From: Planctomyces sp.
Lineage (GTDB): Bacteria; Planctomycetota; Planctomycetia; Planctomycetales; Planctomycetaceae
DNA length: 32,080 bases
NCBI GenBank assembly: GCA_005791255.1
Contig: SXXK01000461.1
Location: 1-32,080, forward strand
Reading direction: 5' to 3'
Shown here: positions 1-9,259 of the stretch, one piece after another
How positions within the stretch are numbered: position 1 is the first letter of the stretch
Layout: every line of letters begins with the position of its first letter
Program-made: the position numbers and the translations under genes
The notes under the pieces: model-generated
The model's input: the letters and a program-made list of their open reading frames with translations, nothing else
Told to the model about the DNA's origin: nothing
Database searches by the model: none

Positions 1-804
1 CTCGTCGCCATGTGCGTCAACGACTGTCTCTGCCTCGGTGCGGAACCGCTCTTCTTCCTCGACTACATCGCCCTCGGAAAAGACAACCCGCTGCTGCTCG
101 AACAACTCGTCTCAGGTGTCAGTAACGGCTGCCAGCAGGCAGGTGCCGCACTGCTCGGCGGTGAAACTGCCATCATGCCCGATCTCTACGCAGCAGGCGA
201 TTTCGACATGGCTGGCTTCTGTGTCGGTGTCGCCGAACGCAGTGACCTCGTCGATGGTCGATATCGCGTCCACATCGGCGATGTACTCATCGGAGTCCCC
301 TCGTCAGGGTTTCACTCCAATGGCTACAGCCTCGTCCGCAAAGCCGTCTTTTCTCACGCCGGACTGCAGGTCTCCGACTTCATACCCGAACTGAATGCGA
401 CGGTCGGCCAGGCCCTGCTGACACCCACTCGCATCTACGCCTCAACTGTCACTGCAGCCCGCAATGCCGCCACTCCCGGTGGCCTCCACGCCATCGCACA
501 CATCACCGGCGGGGGAATTGCCGATAACCTTGCTCGAGTCCTGCCTGAATACTGCCAGGCGGTCATCGATCGCAAATCGTGGACACCTGCCCCAGTCTTC
601 CCATGGCTCCAAAAACTGGGCGGTATTTCAGATTCCGAAATGTTCAGCGTCTTCAATATGGGCATCGGCATGATCTTCGCCGTGCCAGCAGAATGCGCAC
701 AGGCCGTGCTTACAGCCGTGTCCACGGCCGAACACCCGGCGGTGATCCTGGGAAGTATCCGGAAACAGCAGCAACAGGAAGCATCTGTGGAACTGGTCGG
801 CTGA
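1..804 (+). CDS. purM: PurM, phosphoribosylformylglycinamidine cyclo-ligase (5' end missing)
   Basis: This enzyme makes AIR from FGAM with ATP in de novo purine synthesis, in the cytosol. The frame is open from base 1, so the gene starts outside the window. About 267 residues are visible; the E. coli protein is about 345, so roughly 80 N-terminal residues are missing. Recognisable PurM blocks appear in order: VND followed by GAEPLFFLDYIA near the left edge, GGETAIMPDLY, VPSSGFHSNGYSLVRK, LLTPTRIY, HITGGGIADNL and a late FNMGIGM block. The first ATG in the window (base 10) is internal, because it lies inside the conserved MCVND block. The gene converges on the GYF protein 25 bases downstream, and I see no clear terminator between them. 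The identification is firm. Confidence 0.95.
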   Translation, partial: LVAMCVNDCLCLGAEPLFFLDYIALGKDNPLLLEQLVSGVSNGCQQAGAALLGGETAIMPDLYAAGDFDMAGFCVGVAERSDLVDGRYRVHIGDVLIGVPSSGFHSNGYSLVRKAVFSHAGLQVSDFIPELNATVGQALLTPTRIYASTVTAARNAATPGGLHAIAHITGGGIADNLARVLPEYCQAVIDRKSWTPAPVFPWLQKLGGISDSEMFSVFNMGIGMIFAVPAECAQAVLTAVSTAEHPAVILGSIRKQQQQEASVELVG

Positions 805-829
805 GATCTGAATAGCTGGGATCTGAAAA

Positions 830-2104
830 TCAGCCACCCCGGTACTGCTGAATCAAAGCCTTCGCCTCGCTGACGGCCTGCTTCTGCTTGTCAGCCTCCT
901 TCGGATCCATCTTCGCAAACTCCAGCATCTTGTCCAAAGCATCCAGCAAATGCTTTGTCTTGCCGCTGGGCGTTCCTGACGACTTGATCGCCGTCGCATA
1001 GGCCCCCAGCTCCTTCTCAACGGACATCATCTGCCCTTTGTATGCCACCAGCTGAGTCTTCGGGTTTAATGCCTCAATCGTCTGAATCGCCAGCTCTGTT
1101 CTCTTCGCGTATCGGTCGTAATCTGACTTGAACACCTTCATGAGTGGCCCGGAAAACCAGAACAACACCCCGGCAATCACGACTCCCAGAACGACCCTGG
1201 CCGGAGTTCCAAACTCCAGACTCATCCCGCCACCCGAGGATTTCCGGGGTTTCGGCGGAGCTTTGTAGCTCTTCGCAGCAGCCGCGGCCGTCGTGCTCAT
1301 GGCAGTCACCGGTGCCGCAACCGGGGGAGTCGGGGGAGCCGCTGACGCCACCACCGGTGCTGGAGCACTGGCGGTTTCCGCTGCCCCCGATCCCATGCCG
1401 GACAACCCACCACGCCGCGGCGGCTGTGGTTCCTCTTCCGCAAACACTTCATTCAGAATGTCATCGACCGCTGCCGTGTCATCGGGAACCGGCCCACGCC
1501 CGGACTTCCGCCGCCCCTTGCCCGCGGACCCGGCAGATTTTCCAGCCGGCTTTTTCTGCTCCGAATCAGCCACGGTCTTCTTTGCCGGTACCTCAGGTAC
1601 GGCCGCCGCACTCTGTACCTGCGCTGCAAAAATCACCGCCAGTTCACTGTACTCCACCGCCGTTCGCCACGCCCTGTCTCCCTCCGCCTGCACCAGATCA
1701 GATGCCAGCAGGCGACCCCCGGCGGCCAGCTGCACCAGTGACTGCAGCGGAATCGGACCCACAGAAACTCCCTGCACCTGGTAACAGTAACCAGCCGGCT
1801 TTTTTACTTCCGATACGGCTTCCGGCTCCGTCGCTGCCTCCGGAACTTCCGTTCCGTATGCTGTACGCCTGGCCGTGGGACCACTCTCCTCAAACTCAAA
1901 CGACAGCTCCGAAAGATCACTGATCACATCGTCATCAGTCCCCTGCAGCTCTTCACAGGACGATGCCGGCCGCCAGTCCGCAGAATCCACCGGACGCACA
2001 GGATCAGACTCCGAAATCGTCCCCTCCTGAATCAGCTCTCGCAATGCCTCGGCCGTGACAGGCCCGAATTCCTCACCCAGCAATTGATAGTACCACTGAG
2101 ACAT
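830..2104 (-). CDS. Double GYF_2-domain membrane-anchored protein
   Basis: A 424-residue protein with two GYF_2 (DUF4339-like) modules. The first is at residues 1-55, beginning WYYQLLGEEFGPVT, and the second is at about 105-155, with YQVQGVSVGPIPLQSL. This fold is thought to bind proline-rich peptides, but the partner here is unknown. A Lys/Arg-rich and then Ala/Pro-rich low-complexity linker covers roughly 170-300. One membrane segment follows at about 303-325 (VVLGVVIAGVLFWF), and then a charged helical tail of about 100 residues that may be a coiled coil. With no signal peptide, the GYF modules probably face the cytoplasm. The ATG at 2104 places the first domain at the very N-terminus, as expected. 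It is transcribed divergently from the DUF1592-type gene. The domain call is good; the function is unknown. Confidence 0.85.
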   Translation of the reverse strand: MSQWYYQLLGEEFGPVTAEALRELIQEGTISESDPVRPVDSADWRPASSCEELQGTDDDVISDLSELSFEFEESGPTARRTAYGTEVPEAATEPEAVSEVKKPAGYCYQVQGVSVGPIPLQSLVQLAAGGRLLASDLVQAEGDRAWRTAVEYSELAVIFAAQVQSAAAVPEVPAKKTVADSEQKKPAGKSAGSAGKGRRKSGRGPVPDDTAAVDDILNEVFAEEEPQPPRRGGLSGMGSGAAETASAPAPVVASAAPPTPPVAAPVTAMSTTAAAAAKSYKAPPKPRKSSGGGMSLEFGTPARVVLGVVIAGVLFWFSGPLMKVFKSDYDRYAKRTELAIQTIEALNPKTQLVAYKGQMMSVEKELGAYATAIKSSGTPSGKTKHLLDALDKMLEFAKMDPKEADKQKQAVSEAKALIQQYRGG

Positions 2105-2198
2105 GGCTGATTCCCGGAGTCACAAAGCTGATGGACGTTCAAACCACATTCTGCCCCACGAAATCTTCATATTGCCAGGCATCCGCCGTTCTGCACGA

Positions 2199-2221
2199 CG
2201 ATTTTTCGAGGAAAAAAATCG
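2199..2221. promoter_or_regulatory. Perfect 8-bp inverted repeat between divergent genes
   Basis: CGATTTTT and AAAAATCG are separated by 7 bases (CGAGGAA). The repeat lies 95 bases upstream of the GYF gene and 137 bases upstream of the DUF1592-type gene. In a divergent gap an operator is more likely than a terminator, but a hairpin in either leader is possible. No regulator is identified. Confidence 0.35.
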
Positions 2222-2358
2222 AAAATCCGCAGGATCCCGGAATCTCACCTCACTACCTGACACCCTGCACGTGACTCAGCCACCCTGAAAATCCATAATC
2301 CTCGTGCTCCGTCTATCCCCGGCCCGCAGACTGTATCCCCGCCTGAGCTCGCTCTGAC

Positions 2359-5300
2359 ATGAAAACTTCCGCCATCAGACAACCATCCACACCCACGCAA
2401 CTCGGCATCAGGCTCCTGCTCTCCGTCATCCTGGTGCAATCCGCTTTCGCACAGAACAGCCCCGAACCACCACCATCCGACACCGACCGAACAGCCCGCA
2501 CTGAACTGTTCGATAAACATGTTCAGCCTCTGCTTGTCAGACATTGCACCCGCTGCCATAACGCAGACAAAATGACATCCGGTATCCGCGTCGATCAGCT
2601 CGCCGGCGTTCCTGAAGATCGCCACCTTGCGCTCCTCGCCGATATCCGCCGTCAGATCGACTCAGCAACCATGCCGCCGGAAGACGAACCACCACTCTCC
2701 GCAGCAGAACGAACTCAGATCATCAACTGGATCGATCTCAGCCTCCGCGCTGCACGAGACCAGGGAGCTCAGAAAAATGGCGCTATGCGCCGTCTCACCA
2801 TCGCTCAGTATCGCAACAGCCTCCAGGATCTGCTCGGCATCCAGGAAGACCTCACGGATTCACTCCCGGCAGATGCTGTTTCAAAGGATGGCTTCACCAA
2901 CAATGCAGCACTGATGACCCTCTCGCCGCTGCAGTCAGAAGCATGGTTCGAAATTGCTCAACGAGCCCTTGATCAGTGCATCGTCGATGAATCCGCCGTA
3001 CCAGTCATTCAGACCTTCCGCATGGACCTCGGACGAAATATCAACCCCGATCCCTGCCCCGATAACCTGATTCTTGGCGCCAACAGCGAACTGATCCCCT
3101 CCAGCGACTTCCTCGTTACAGAACTCGCTCCTCACAAACCATTCCGCTTCCAGCCGTGGCAGATGCAGCGCAGCTTTGACTTCATTGAAGGCTACGTCGG
3201 CAACGACACCATTCGCCAGTGGCGTCATTTCGAGGGACTCGCTCATTCCGTGTTCGCCTGCGTTCGCGGTAATCCCGGTTACCCCCGCGGCGCTGCATGG
3301 GAAACAACTCCCGCCGGACTCCTGCTGCGACCAGCAATCCCCGGATCAGAAATCTTCGGCGAATCCACCACCTACGGACCCCGCGCCAACTTCAAAATCT
3401 CACTACGGGAACTCCCGCAACAGGGCAACTTCCGCATCACCGTCAGTGCCGCCGCTGTCGATGACGGACTGCTCCTGCCACCCGATACACCAATCAGCAG
3501 CAGACCAAACTCCCTCAGAATTCCGCTGCAATCCGGAACACCGACAACACTCAGCCTCAACCAATCCGAAATCTGCCAGATCAGCATCATCAGCCCCGCT
3601 GCCGCCTCAGGAAACAACCTGCAGCTGCAACTCGGCACACGCGGCTTCTCCACAAAAATCGAAGGCAGCAGAACACTGCCCGAACTGAATGTCATCGGCG
3701 ATCTGCAGATCAGCCCAATCCTCACCATCCGACTGCCCGCCGGACAAACACCCATACTCGCCACTCTCGCCCAGCCACAGCACGCCTGCGAACTGCTGGT
3801 AACTCCGCTGCCACCGGAACTCCCGGAAGCTGCCAGCTTCCTGAAATTCGAAGCGCGCAGACCATGGCTGGGTATCCATCTCGGACTGCGCCGGGATTGC
3901 GGCAGCACCCTCACCCCCGTCGGACTGCCGGTCGAAGTCCGCAGTCACCAGATTCAACAGTACGTTTTTAATGCCGCCATCACAGATTTCCCCGCCCCTT
4001 TAGTTGAAAAAAACAATGTGAATTACCTCGCCGGAGTCCGCGAAATCGGCATCCGCAGCGAATTCACAGACGGACGTGAACTGCCCCGACTCAAACTTCA
4101 GTCCGTTCAGTTCGAAGGCCCGTTCTTTGAAACCTGGCCACCCCCGACACACCGCAGCATCTTCTTCGATTCTCCACTGAAACCCGCCCCCGAAATTCTC
4201 GCTGCTCCATTCAGCGAAGCCACGCACGCTCTCGAAATACCCTGGGCAAAACAAATCCTCGCCCGGTTCGCCTCTCAGGCCTGGCGCAGAACTGCCACAG
4301 ATCAGGAACTGCAGCTGCTGCTGAACGTCTGGGCCTCCGCACGCAAAAACAATACAGACTTCTTCCACAGCATCAGAGACTCACTCCTCGTCGTTCTCAC
4401 CTCTCCCGCAGTCCTCTTCATCATCGAAGACAGCCGTGGCCCTGAACCCGAACCACTCTCCGAACACGAACTCGCAGCCAAACTCGCCTTCTTCCTCTGG
4501 AATTCTCCACCCGATCAGCAGCTCACTGCACTCGCCGAAAACGGTGCCCTCCGCCAGCACCTGCACGCCGAAATCGATCGACTGATCGATCACCCGCATT
4601 TCTTCAGATTCATCAGTGAATTTACCCCTCAATGGCTCAACCTTGACCGCTTCGATGTGCTCTCCGTCGATGAACGTCGCTTCCCCCACCTCAATCGCAC
4701 CATCCGCAGCAGACTGCGACTGGAACCCTCCGAAACTGTCGCTTATCTCATCCGTCAGGATCGTCCCGTCACCGAACTGGTACAAGCCGATTACATCCTC
4801 GCAGATGATGCCGTGGCCAGTTACTACGGACTGACGGACCTCAGCGAATCCGGATTCGCCTTCACCCCGGTCCCGCACAAAGGCGGCATCGGTGGACTCC
4901 TCACCCAGGCCGCTGTACTCGCCGGACTCTCCAACGGACGAGAACCCAACCCGGTCAAACGCGGAGCATGGCTGGCTCGCAGAATCATCGCGGAACCACC
5001 AGCTGATCCGCCACCCAATGTCCCCCAACTGCCGGAATCCGAAAACAGCTCCCTCACACTTCGCCAAAAGCTGGAAGCACACCGCAATCAGCCAGGATGC
5101 GTTAAATGCCACTCCGGTATCGACCCGTGGGGACTGCCCTTCGAACAATACGACGCCTCCGGACGCAGACGAACAGATCCCGTAGATGCCGCATCAGCTC
5201 TGCCCGACGGAACTGCTGTCGACGGAGTCGACAGCCTGAAACAATACCTCGCCACAGATCGCGCCGATCAGATCACATACAACCTGATCAAACATCTCGC

Positions 5301-5442
5301 CACCTGGGCCAGCGGACGCACGCTCGCATGGACTGAACTCGAACAACTGCAGGCCTGTTCCCGCCAACTCACTCCCGAACACAGAACCTGCCGCCGCATA
5401 CTGCATGACCTGATTGACAGCCCACTGTTTCTCACCAAATAA
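2359..5442 (+). CDS. Secreted DUF1592/DUF1588-type cytochrome c-like protein (PSCyt1-DUF1587-DUF1595-DUF1592-DUF1588-DUF1585)
   Basis: 1027 residues with a signal peptide (about 1-31, cut before QNS), so exported. An N-terminal PSCyt1-like region holds a heme c motif, C63-T-R-C66-H67. Next come DUF1587 (from about 145, RLTIAQYRNSLQDLLG), a middle section of about 430 residues that I cannot assign, DUF1595 (about 630-690), DUF1592 (about 695-830), DUF1588 (about 840-940) with a second CxxCH at C914/C917/H918 followed by GIDPWGLPFEQYD, and C-terminal DUF1585. The architecture is typical of planctomycetes; a redox role at the cell surface or periplasm is inferred, and the substrate is unknown. 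Such genes often sit next to a DUF1552 gene, but none is present here. The start is the ATG just before the hydrophobic leader; no strong Shine-Dalgarno is seen. Confidence 0.92.
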   Translation: MKTSAIRQPSTPTQLGIRLLLSVILVQSAFAQNSPEPPPSDTDRTARTELFDKHVQPLLVRHCTRCHNADKMTSGIRVDQLAGVPEDRHLALLADIRRQIDSATMPPEDEPPLSAAERTQIINWIDLSLRAARDQGAQKNGAMRRLTIAQYRNSLQDLLGIQEDLTDSLPADAVSKDGFTNNAALMTLSPLQSEAWFEIAQRALDQCIVDESAVPVIQTFRMDLGRNINPDPCPDNLILGANSELIPSSDFLVTELAPHKPFRFQPWQMQRSFDFIEGYVGNDTIRQWRHFEGLAHSVFACVRGNPGYPRGAAWETTPAGLLLRPAIPGSEIFGESTTYGPRANFKISLRELPQQGNFRITVSAAAVDDGLLLPPDTPISSRPNSLRIPLQSGTPTTLSLNQSEICQISIISPAAASGNNLQLQLGTRGFSTKIEGSRTLPELNVIGDLQISPILTIRLPAGQTPILATLAQPQHACELLVTPLPPELPEAASFLKFEARRPWLGIHLGLRRDCGSTLTPVGLPVEVRSHQIQQYVFNAAITDFPAPLVEKNNVNYLAGVREIGIRSEFTDGRELPRLKLQSVQFEGPFFETWPPPTHRSIFFDSPLKPAPEILAAPFSEATHALEIPWAKQILARFASQAWRRTATDQELQLLLNVWASARKNNTDFFHSIRDSLLVVLTSPAVLFIIEDSRGPEPEPLSEHELAAKLAFFLWNSPPDQQLTALAENGALRQHLHAEIDRLIDHPHFFRFISEFTPQWLNLDRFDVLSVDERRFPHLNRTIRSRLRLEPSETVAYLIRQDRPVTELVQADYILADDAVASYYGLTDLSESGFAFTPVPHKGGIGGLLTQAAVLAGLSNGREPNPVKRGAWLARRIIAEPPADPPPNVPQLPESENSSLTLRQKLEAHRNQPGCVKCHSGIDPWGLPFEQYDASGRRRTDPVDAASALPDGTAVDGVDSLKQYLATDRADQITYNLIKHLATWASGRTLAWTELEQLQACSRQLTPEHRTCRRILHDLIDSPLFLTK

Positions 5443-5533
5443 CCCGCCCGGTCCCATCGCCCACAGGTCTGCAACCGCACGACAGCGATCACACGTCGCA
5501 CACTGCGCACTGCACACCACCATTCGCCAGCCA

Positions 5534-6508
5534 TCAGTCCAGCTGAAATTCCACCACAACCGAACGATGATCCGATCCGTTCCCCGGCAAAATCCGCCTG
5601 CGCAGATGCCTCAACCCATCCGTATGCAGCACATGATCCAGCACAAGGCCATACAGAAAACCAGGCCGCTGATACCACGTCGGCTCAAGACCACCACCCG
5701 CTGTCACACTCCACAATCCCCCGCGATCCTGCAGCCGCCCAAACGTCGGTGACCACGGAGTCACATTCAGGTCGCCCATCACTATCACCGGAAAGCCGCC
5801 GGATCCCCGCAGCTCAGACACCCGATCCGCCAGCACATCAAGATGCTCGTTCCGCATACGATGCTGCCAGGCATCCATCGGCGGACGAGGATGAGTCGCA
5901 ATCAACTGCACCCCGCCACCACCCGGCAACTCCAGCACAGCTTCAATCGATGGCACTGACGGCAGTCGATAATTCACAATCGCCGAACTCCGAATCGGCA
6001 GCCTCGACAACAGTCCGATTCCGAAATGCCCGGGCTCCCGCTCCTCCCACAGAAAATACGGATACTCCTCGGCAAACTCACCGGACAGGCGAATCCGCAA
6101 TGCCCTCGTCAGCTCCAGCACAGCGATCACATCTGCATCACAGTCTCGCAGCGACCCCAACACAGACTCCACCTCCGGATTGTCCGCCTGCACATTCGAC
6201 ACACAAACCGTCAGCTCAACTGCAGACGATACCACATCCCCCGAGGGCCCCTCCGCCAACCACGCCGTTCGCAGCCACCACAGATGCCAGCACAGCAGCA
6301 GAACGGCACTCAGTCGCCACCGCCCCGAAACCCTCGCAACGCACAACACCAGTACAAAGGGCACCAGCACACACATCTGCTGCACTCGCAGACTCACCAG
6401 CAGCTCAGCCACCCACCAGCGTTCGGCAGCCAACCCCGCAAGGGCCACCATCCACATGAACAGCAGCACCACTCGCAGAGCAACAGCGGCTGCACTCATC
6501 CGTCTCAC
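5534..6508 (-). CDS. Membrane-anchored endonuclease/exonuclease/phosphatase family protein
   Basis: 324 residues. The N-terminal 90 or so form about three hydrophobic segments, rich in Trp and Val. The rest is an EEP (PF03372) domain with the expected metal and catalytic motifs: SNVQADN, AVLELT (Glu), THPRPP (His), [10 protein letters not shown] (Asp/Asn), LDHVL and the terminal [11 protein letters not shown] (Asp-His). The catalytic set looks complete, so it should be an active phosphodiesterase or phosphatase, probably facing outward and resembling YafD-type proteins. The substrate cannot be told from sequence. The GTG start at 6508 overlaps the helicase stop by 4 bases (GTGA), which implies translational coupling. 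An ATG at 6499 is the alternative start. Confidence 0.88.
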   Translation of the reverse strand: MRRMSAAAVALRVVLLFMWMVALAGLAAERWWVAELLVSLRVQQMCVLVPFVLVLCVARVSGRWRLSAVLLLCWHLWWLRTAWLAEGPSGDVVSSAVELTVCVSNVQADNPEVESVLGSLRDCDADVIAVLELTRALRIRLSGEFAEEYPYFLWEEREPGHFGIGLLSRLPIRSSAIVNYRLPSVPSIEAVLELPGGGGVQLIATHPRPPMDAWQHRMRNEHLDVLADRVSELRGSGGFPVIVMGDLNVTPWSPTFGRLQDRGGLWSVTAGGGLEPTWYQRPGFLYGLVLDHVLHTDGLRHLRRRILPGNGSDHRSVVVEFQLD

Positions 6509-7719
6509 TCGTCCCGGTCAGCACCGAAACGCTTCACCTCACGAGAACGACGCTCGCGACGACGAAATGCCTCAAATCCCTCCAGCTCATACTCCGGAAG
6601 CACTGTGTTGATCCGCTTCTCGATGTTTGTCAGCTCGCCACCCTGGGCCAGCGTCACAAAAGTCACCGCCCGGCCATTCTGGTCCGAAGACAGTCGCCCC
6701 GTACGCCCCACACGGTGCACATAGTCGTCACAGTATTCAGGAATGTCGTAGTTGATAATGTGCGAAATTCCGCTCACGTCAATCCCACGACCCACCACGT
6801 CCGTTGCAATCAGCAGCCGCAACTCACCGGCTCGCAGCGCCTTGATCACTCGGTCCCGCTTGCTCTGCGGCATGTCACCGTGAATACAGGCAATTCGGCT
6901 GGACTTCAGTCGACGCGAAAACACATCGTACAGCTTGTCAGCACCACGTTTTGTCCGAGTAAACACGATCACCTGAGATGGTTTTTCGTGAGCCAGAATT
7001 CGCAGCAGCAGCGGCAGCTTCCGATCCTCATCCACCGTCGCGTAGAACTGCTCAATCGTGTCCACCACAACACGGTCTTCAGACAGATCCACAGACTCTG
7101 GGTCCACCATATACCGCTGAGCCAGCTTCATCACATCAGGTGGCATCGTCGCCGACAGCAGCAGCGTCTGACGGTCCTTCGGACAGGCCCGCAGGATTCG
7201 CTCAATGTCCGGACGAAATCCAATGTCCAGCATCCGATCCGCTTCATCCAGTACCGCGATGAACAACTCCTCCAGACGCAGATGACCACGCTTCATCAGG
7301 TCCTGCACACGCCCCGGAGTCCCAATGACAATCTGAGCCCCGCCGCGGAGATCGTCGATCTGACGACCCATCGGACGACCGCCGACAGCGAGGGCAAAAC
7401 TGAGTGGCATGTTGCCCGCCAGCTTGCGGGATTCCAGATACACCTGCTCACTCAGTTCTCGAGTCGGAGCGAGCACCAGAACCTGCACGACACCCCGCTC
7501 ACTGTTCACCTGCTCAAGTGTCGGCAGCATGAATGCCGCCGTTTTACCAGTGCCCGTTCGAGCCTGACCGATGCAGTCACGACCCGTCAGGGCAATTGGA
7601 ATCAACGCCACCTGAATCGGGCTGGGATGATCATACCCGATCTTCGACAGCAGCCTTAAAGTCGGGGCGCTCAGCCCAAGCTGGTCAAAAGTTACCGTGT
7701 TTTCCGAAGAATCGTCCAA
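6505..7719 (-). CDS. DEAD-box ATP-dependent RNA helicase (RhlE-like)
   Basis: 404 residues with every core DEAD-box motif: Q-motif (F11 to Q36), Walker A ARTGTGKT (53-60), PTREL (85-89), GG near 113, TPGR (134-137), DEAD (158-161), SAT (189-191), a motif IV/V block ending TDVVGRGID (306-314) and HRVGRTGR (335-342). A short Arg-rich tail (386-398) probably helps RNA binding. The short length and tail resemble RhlE-type helicases that act in ribosome assembly or RNA turnover; which subfamily cannot be fixed by eye. The only sensible start is TTG at 7719: the frame is closed by a TAA at 7761-7759, and no ATG or GTG lies between. A weak GGAA precedes it. It is the first gene of a two-gene unit with the EEP protein. 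Confidence 0.93.
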   Translation of the reverse strand: MDDSSENTVTFDQLGLSAPTLRLLSKIGYDHPSPIQVALIPIALTGRDCIGQARTGTGKTAAFMLPTLEQVNSERGVVQVLVLAPTRELSEQVYLESRKLAGNMPLSFALAVGGRPMGRQIDDLRGGAQIVIGTPGRVQDLMKRGHLRLEELFIAVLDEADRMLDIGFRPDIERILRACPKDRQTLLLSATMPPDVMKLAQRYMVDPESVDLSEDRVVVDTIEQFYATVDEDRKLPLLLRILAHEKPSQVIVFTRTKRGADKLYDVFSRRLKSSRIACIHGDMPQSKRDRVIKALRAGELRLLIATDVVGRGIDVSGISHIINYDIPEYCDDYVHRVGRTGRLSSDQNGRAVTFVTLAQGGELTNIEKRINTVLPEYELEGFEAFRRRERRSREVKRFGADRDE

Positions 7720-7957
7720 GGTTTTTTCCGAGTCTATGCAGCGTCGGCTTTGCAGGTTTTACTCAGGCTCTGTACTTACCCCCTGAATCTATGCCGAAAA
7801 CTGCCCCCGGTCAACCTGCACGCCCGCTGCAAACGAACTTGGTACCGTGCGGGAATCCCGCTCAGGCCCCCGTCGGATGCACTCAGCACCACTTCCTGCT
7901 CTAATTCCCGCACAATTCACTGCGTCCACCCCGCCGCCGCTCCGACACCCCTGAAAC

Positions 7958-9235
7958 ATGAAATTCACCGCAAAAAAAAGCCTGCTGCTGCTCGCCTCCG
8001 TCGCCGGTATCGGCCTCCTCACCACATTCCTGCTGCCCGCACAGGCACCAGCCGAGCTGTACAGGTCCGGTCGAGCTGCCGTATTGAAAAAAGACTGGAA
8101 ATCTGCCACCTCCGCCGCTGACCGGCTGCAACACCTCCCCACATGGAAAGCTCACGCCGCACTCCTCCGCGGATACGTGGCCCGCGGTCGAGGACAACTC
8201 AATGAAGCGATCCTGCTGTTCAGCTCCGCCAATCACAACCCCGCCACACGCACCGAAGCCTACTTCCAGGCAGGCTCCATCTGCTACCAGCAGCAGCAAT
8301 ACTCCCAGGCCACGCTCCTCCTCCGACAGGTCCTCGAATGGCAGCCGGATCACACCGATGCACTCCGACTGCTCGCCGCATCATGGTATGACATCGGAGC
8401 CATGGAAAAGGCCATCCAGACCCTGCGCGAAGTCTCTCGCCTCGCGCCCGCGGACTACCGCCCCGTCTACATGCAGGCCACCATTCTCCGCGATTTCGAA
8501 CGCTTCGAAGATGCCGCACTCGCTTTCGCGGAAGCCGCCGAAAAAGCCCCCAACAACTCCACCGTCGCCCTCGAAATCCACGCCGAATGGGGCGACTGCC
8601 TCATCCAGCTCAGACGCTGGGAACAGGCACTCGCTGTACTCCAAAAAGCCGGCAACTGGCCCGATGTACTCGCACTCAAGGCCCAGGCCATGTACAGCCT
8701 CCGCCGCTTCGATGAAGCCAGCTCACTCGCCAATCAGGCCCTCACCCTCGATCCCACACAACCCGATGCTGCACTCGTCGCCGCAGCCACCAGCGAACGC
8801 CGAAATCAGATCGATGCCGGACTGCTGCTCCTCACCAATTGTCTGCAAAAACATCCCTTCGACCTGCGACTGCACAATCGCATGGCAGAATTGCTCGCCA
8901 CACTCAACCGAACCGCAGAAGCTGAACAGTTCCGCAAACAAGCCGCAGAAATCGCCGCACTGCGAGCACGACTGTCGGCCGCACAGCAGGAACTTGTTCG
9001 TGATACCGCCACCGTCGAAAAACGACTCGAAATCGCCGCCGTCGCCGAACAGCTGGGTGAACTTAAAACCGCGGCACAATGGCTCCGCGCTGCCGCCGGC
9101 ATGGCACCCGATCAGCTGGCTCCAGCCACCGCACTGCAGCAGTTCCTGCAACGACACCCAACCGCACAAAACACCAGTAACCCCGCTCCAGCCCAAAACT
9201 CCGCTGCCACGAACGCCGGCTCAGCTGACTTCTGA
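7958..9235 (+). CDS. Membrane-anchored TPR protein
   Basis: 425 residues. A Lys-rich N-terminus precedes one hydrophobic segment (about 9-27), either an anchor or an uncleaved signal. Tetratricopeptide-type helix pairs then run from about residue 33 to 385, for example units around PAELYRSGRAAVLKKDW, RTEAYFQAGSICYQQQQY and ALRLLAASWYDIGAMEKA. The tail is Ala/Pro/Asn-rich. TPR arrays scaffold protein complexes; nothing points to a particular partner. No Shine-Dalgarno is visible before the ATG. The start codons include an A8 run (7971-7978) that encodes Lys-Lys-Lys. The gene converges on the histidine kinase, with only 24 bases between the two stops. Confidence 0.85.
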   Translation: MKFTAKKSLLLLASVAGIGLLTTFLLPAQAPAELYRSGRAAVLKKDWKSATSAADRLQHLPTWKAHAALLRGYVARGRGQLNEAILLFSSANHNPATRTEAYFQAGSICYQQQQYSQATLLLRQVLEWQPDHTDALRLLAASWYDIGAMEKAIQTLREVSRLAPADYRPVYMQATILRDFERFEDAALAFAEAAEKAPNNSTVALEIHAEWGDCLIQLRRWEQALAVLQKAGNWPDVLALKAQAMYSLRRFDEASSLANQALTLDPTQPDAALVAAATSERRNQIDAGLLLLTNCLQKHPFDLRLHNRMAELLATLNRTAEAEQFRKQAAEIAALRARLSAAQQELVRDTATVEKRLEIAAVAEQLGELKTAAQWLRAAAGMAPDQLAPATALQQFLQRHPTAQNTSNPAPAQNSAATNAGSADF

Positions 9236-9259
9236 ACCCCGGAAAACTGCTCCAAACTC

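Noticed and set aside
2103-2288. 61-codon frame in the GYF/DUF1592 gap
   Set aside because: No ribosome-binding site, no recognisable sequence, and it contains the inverted repeat.
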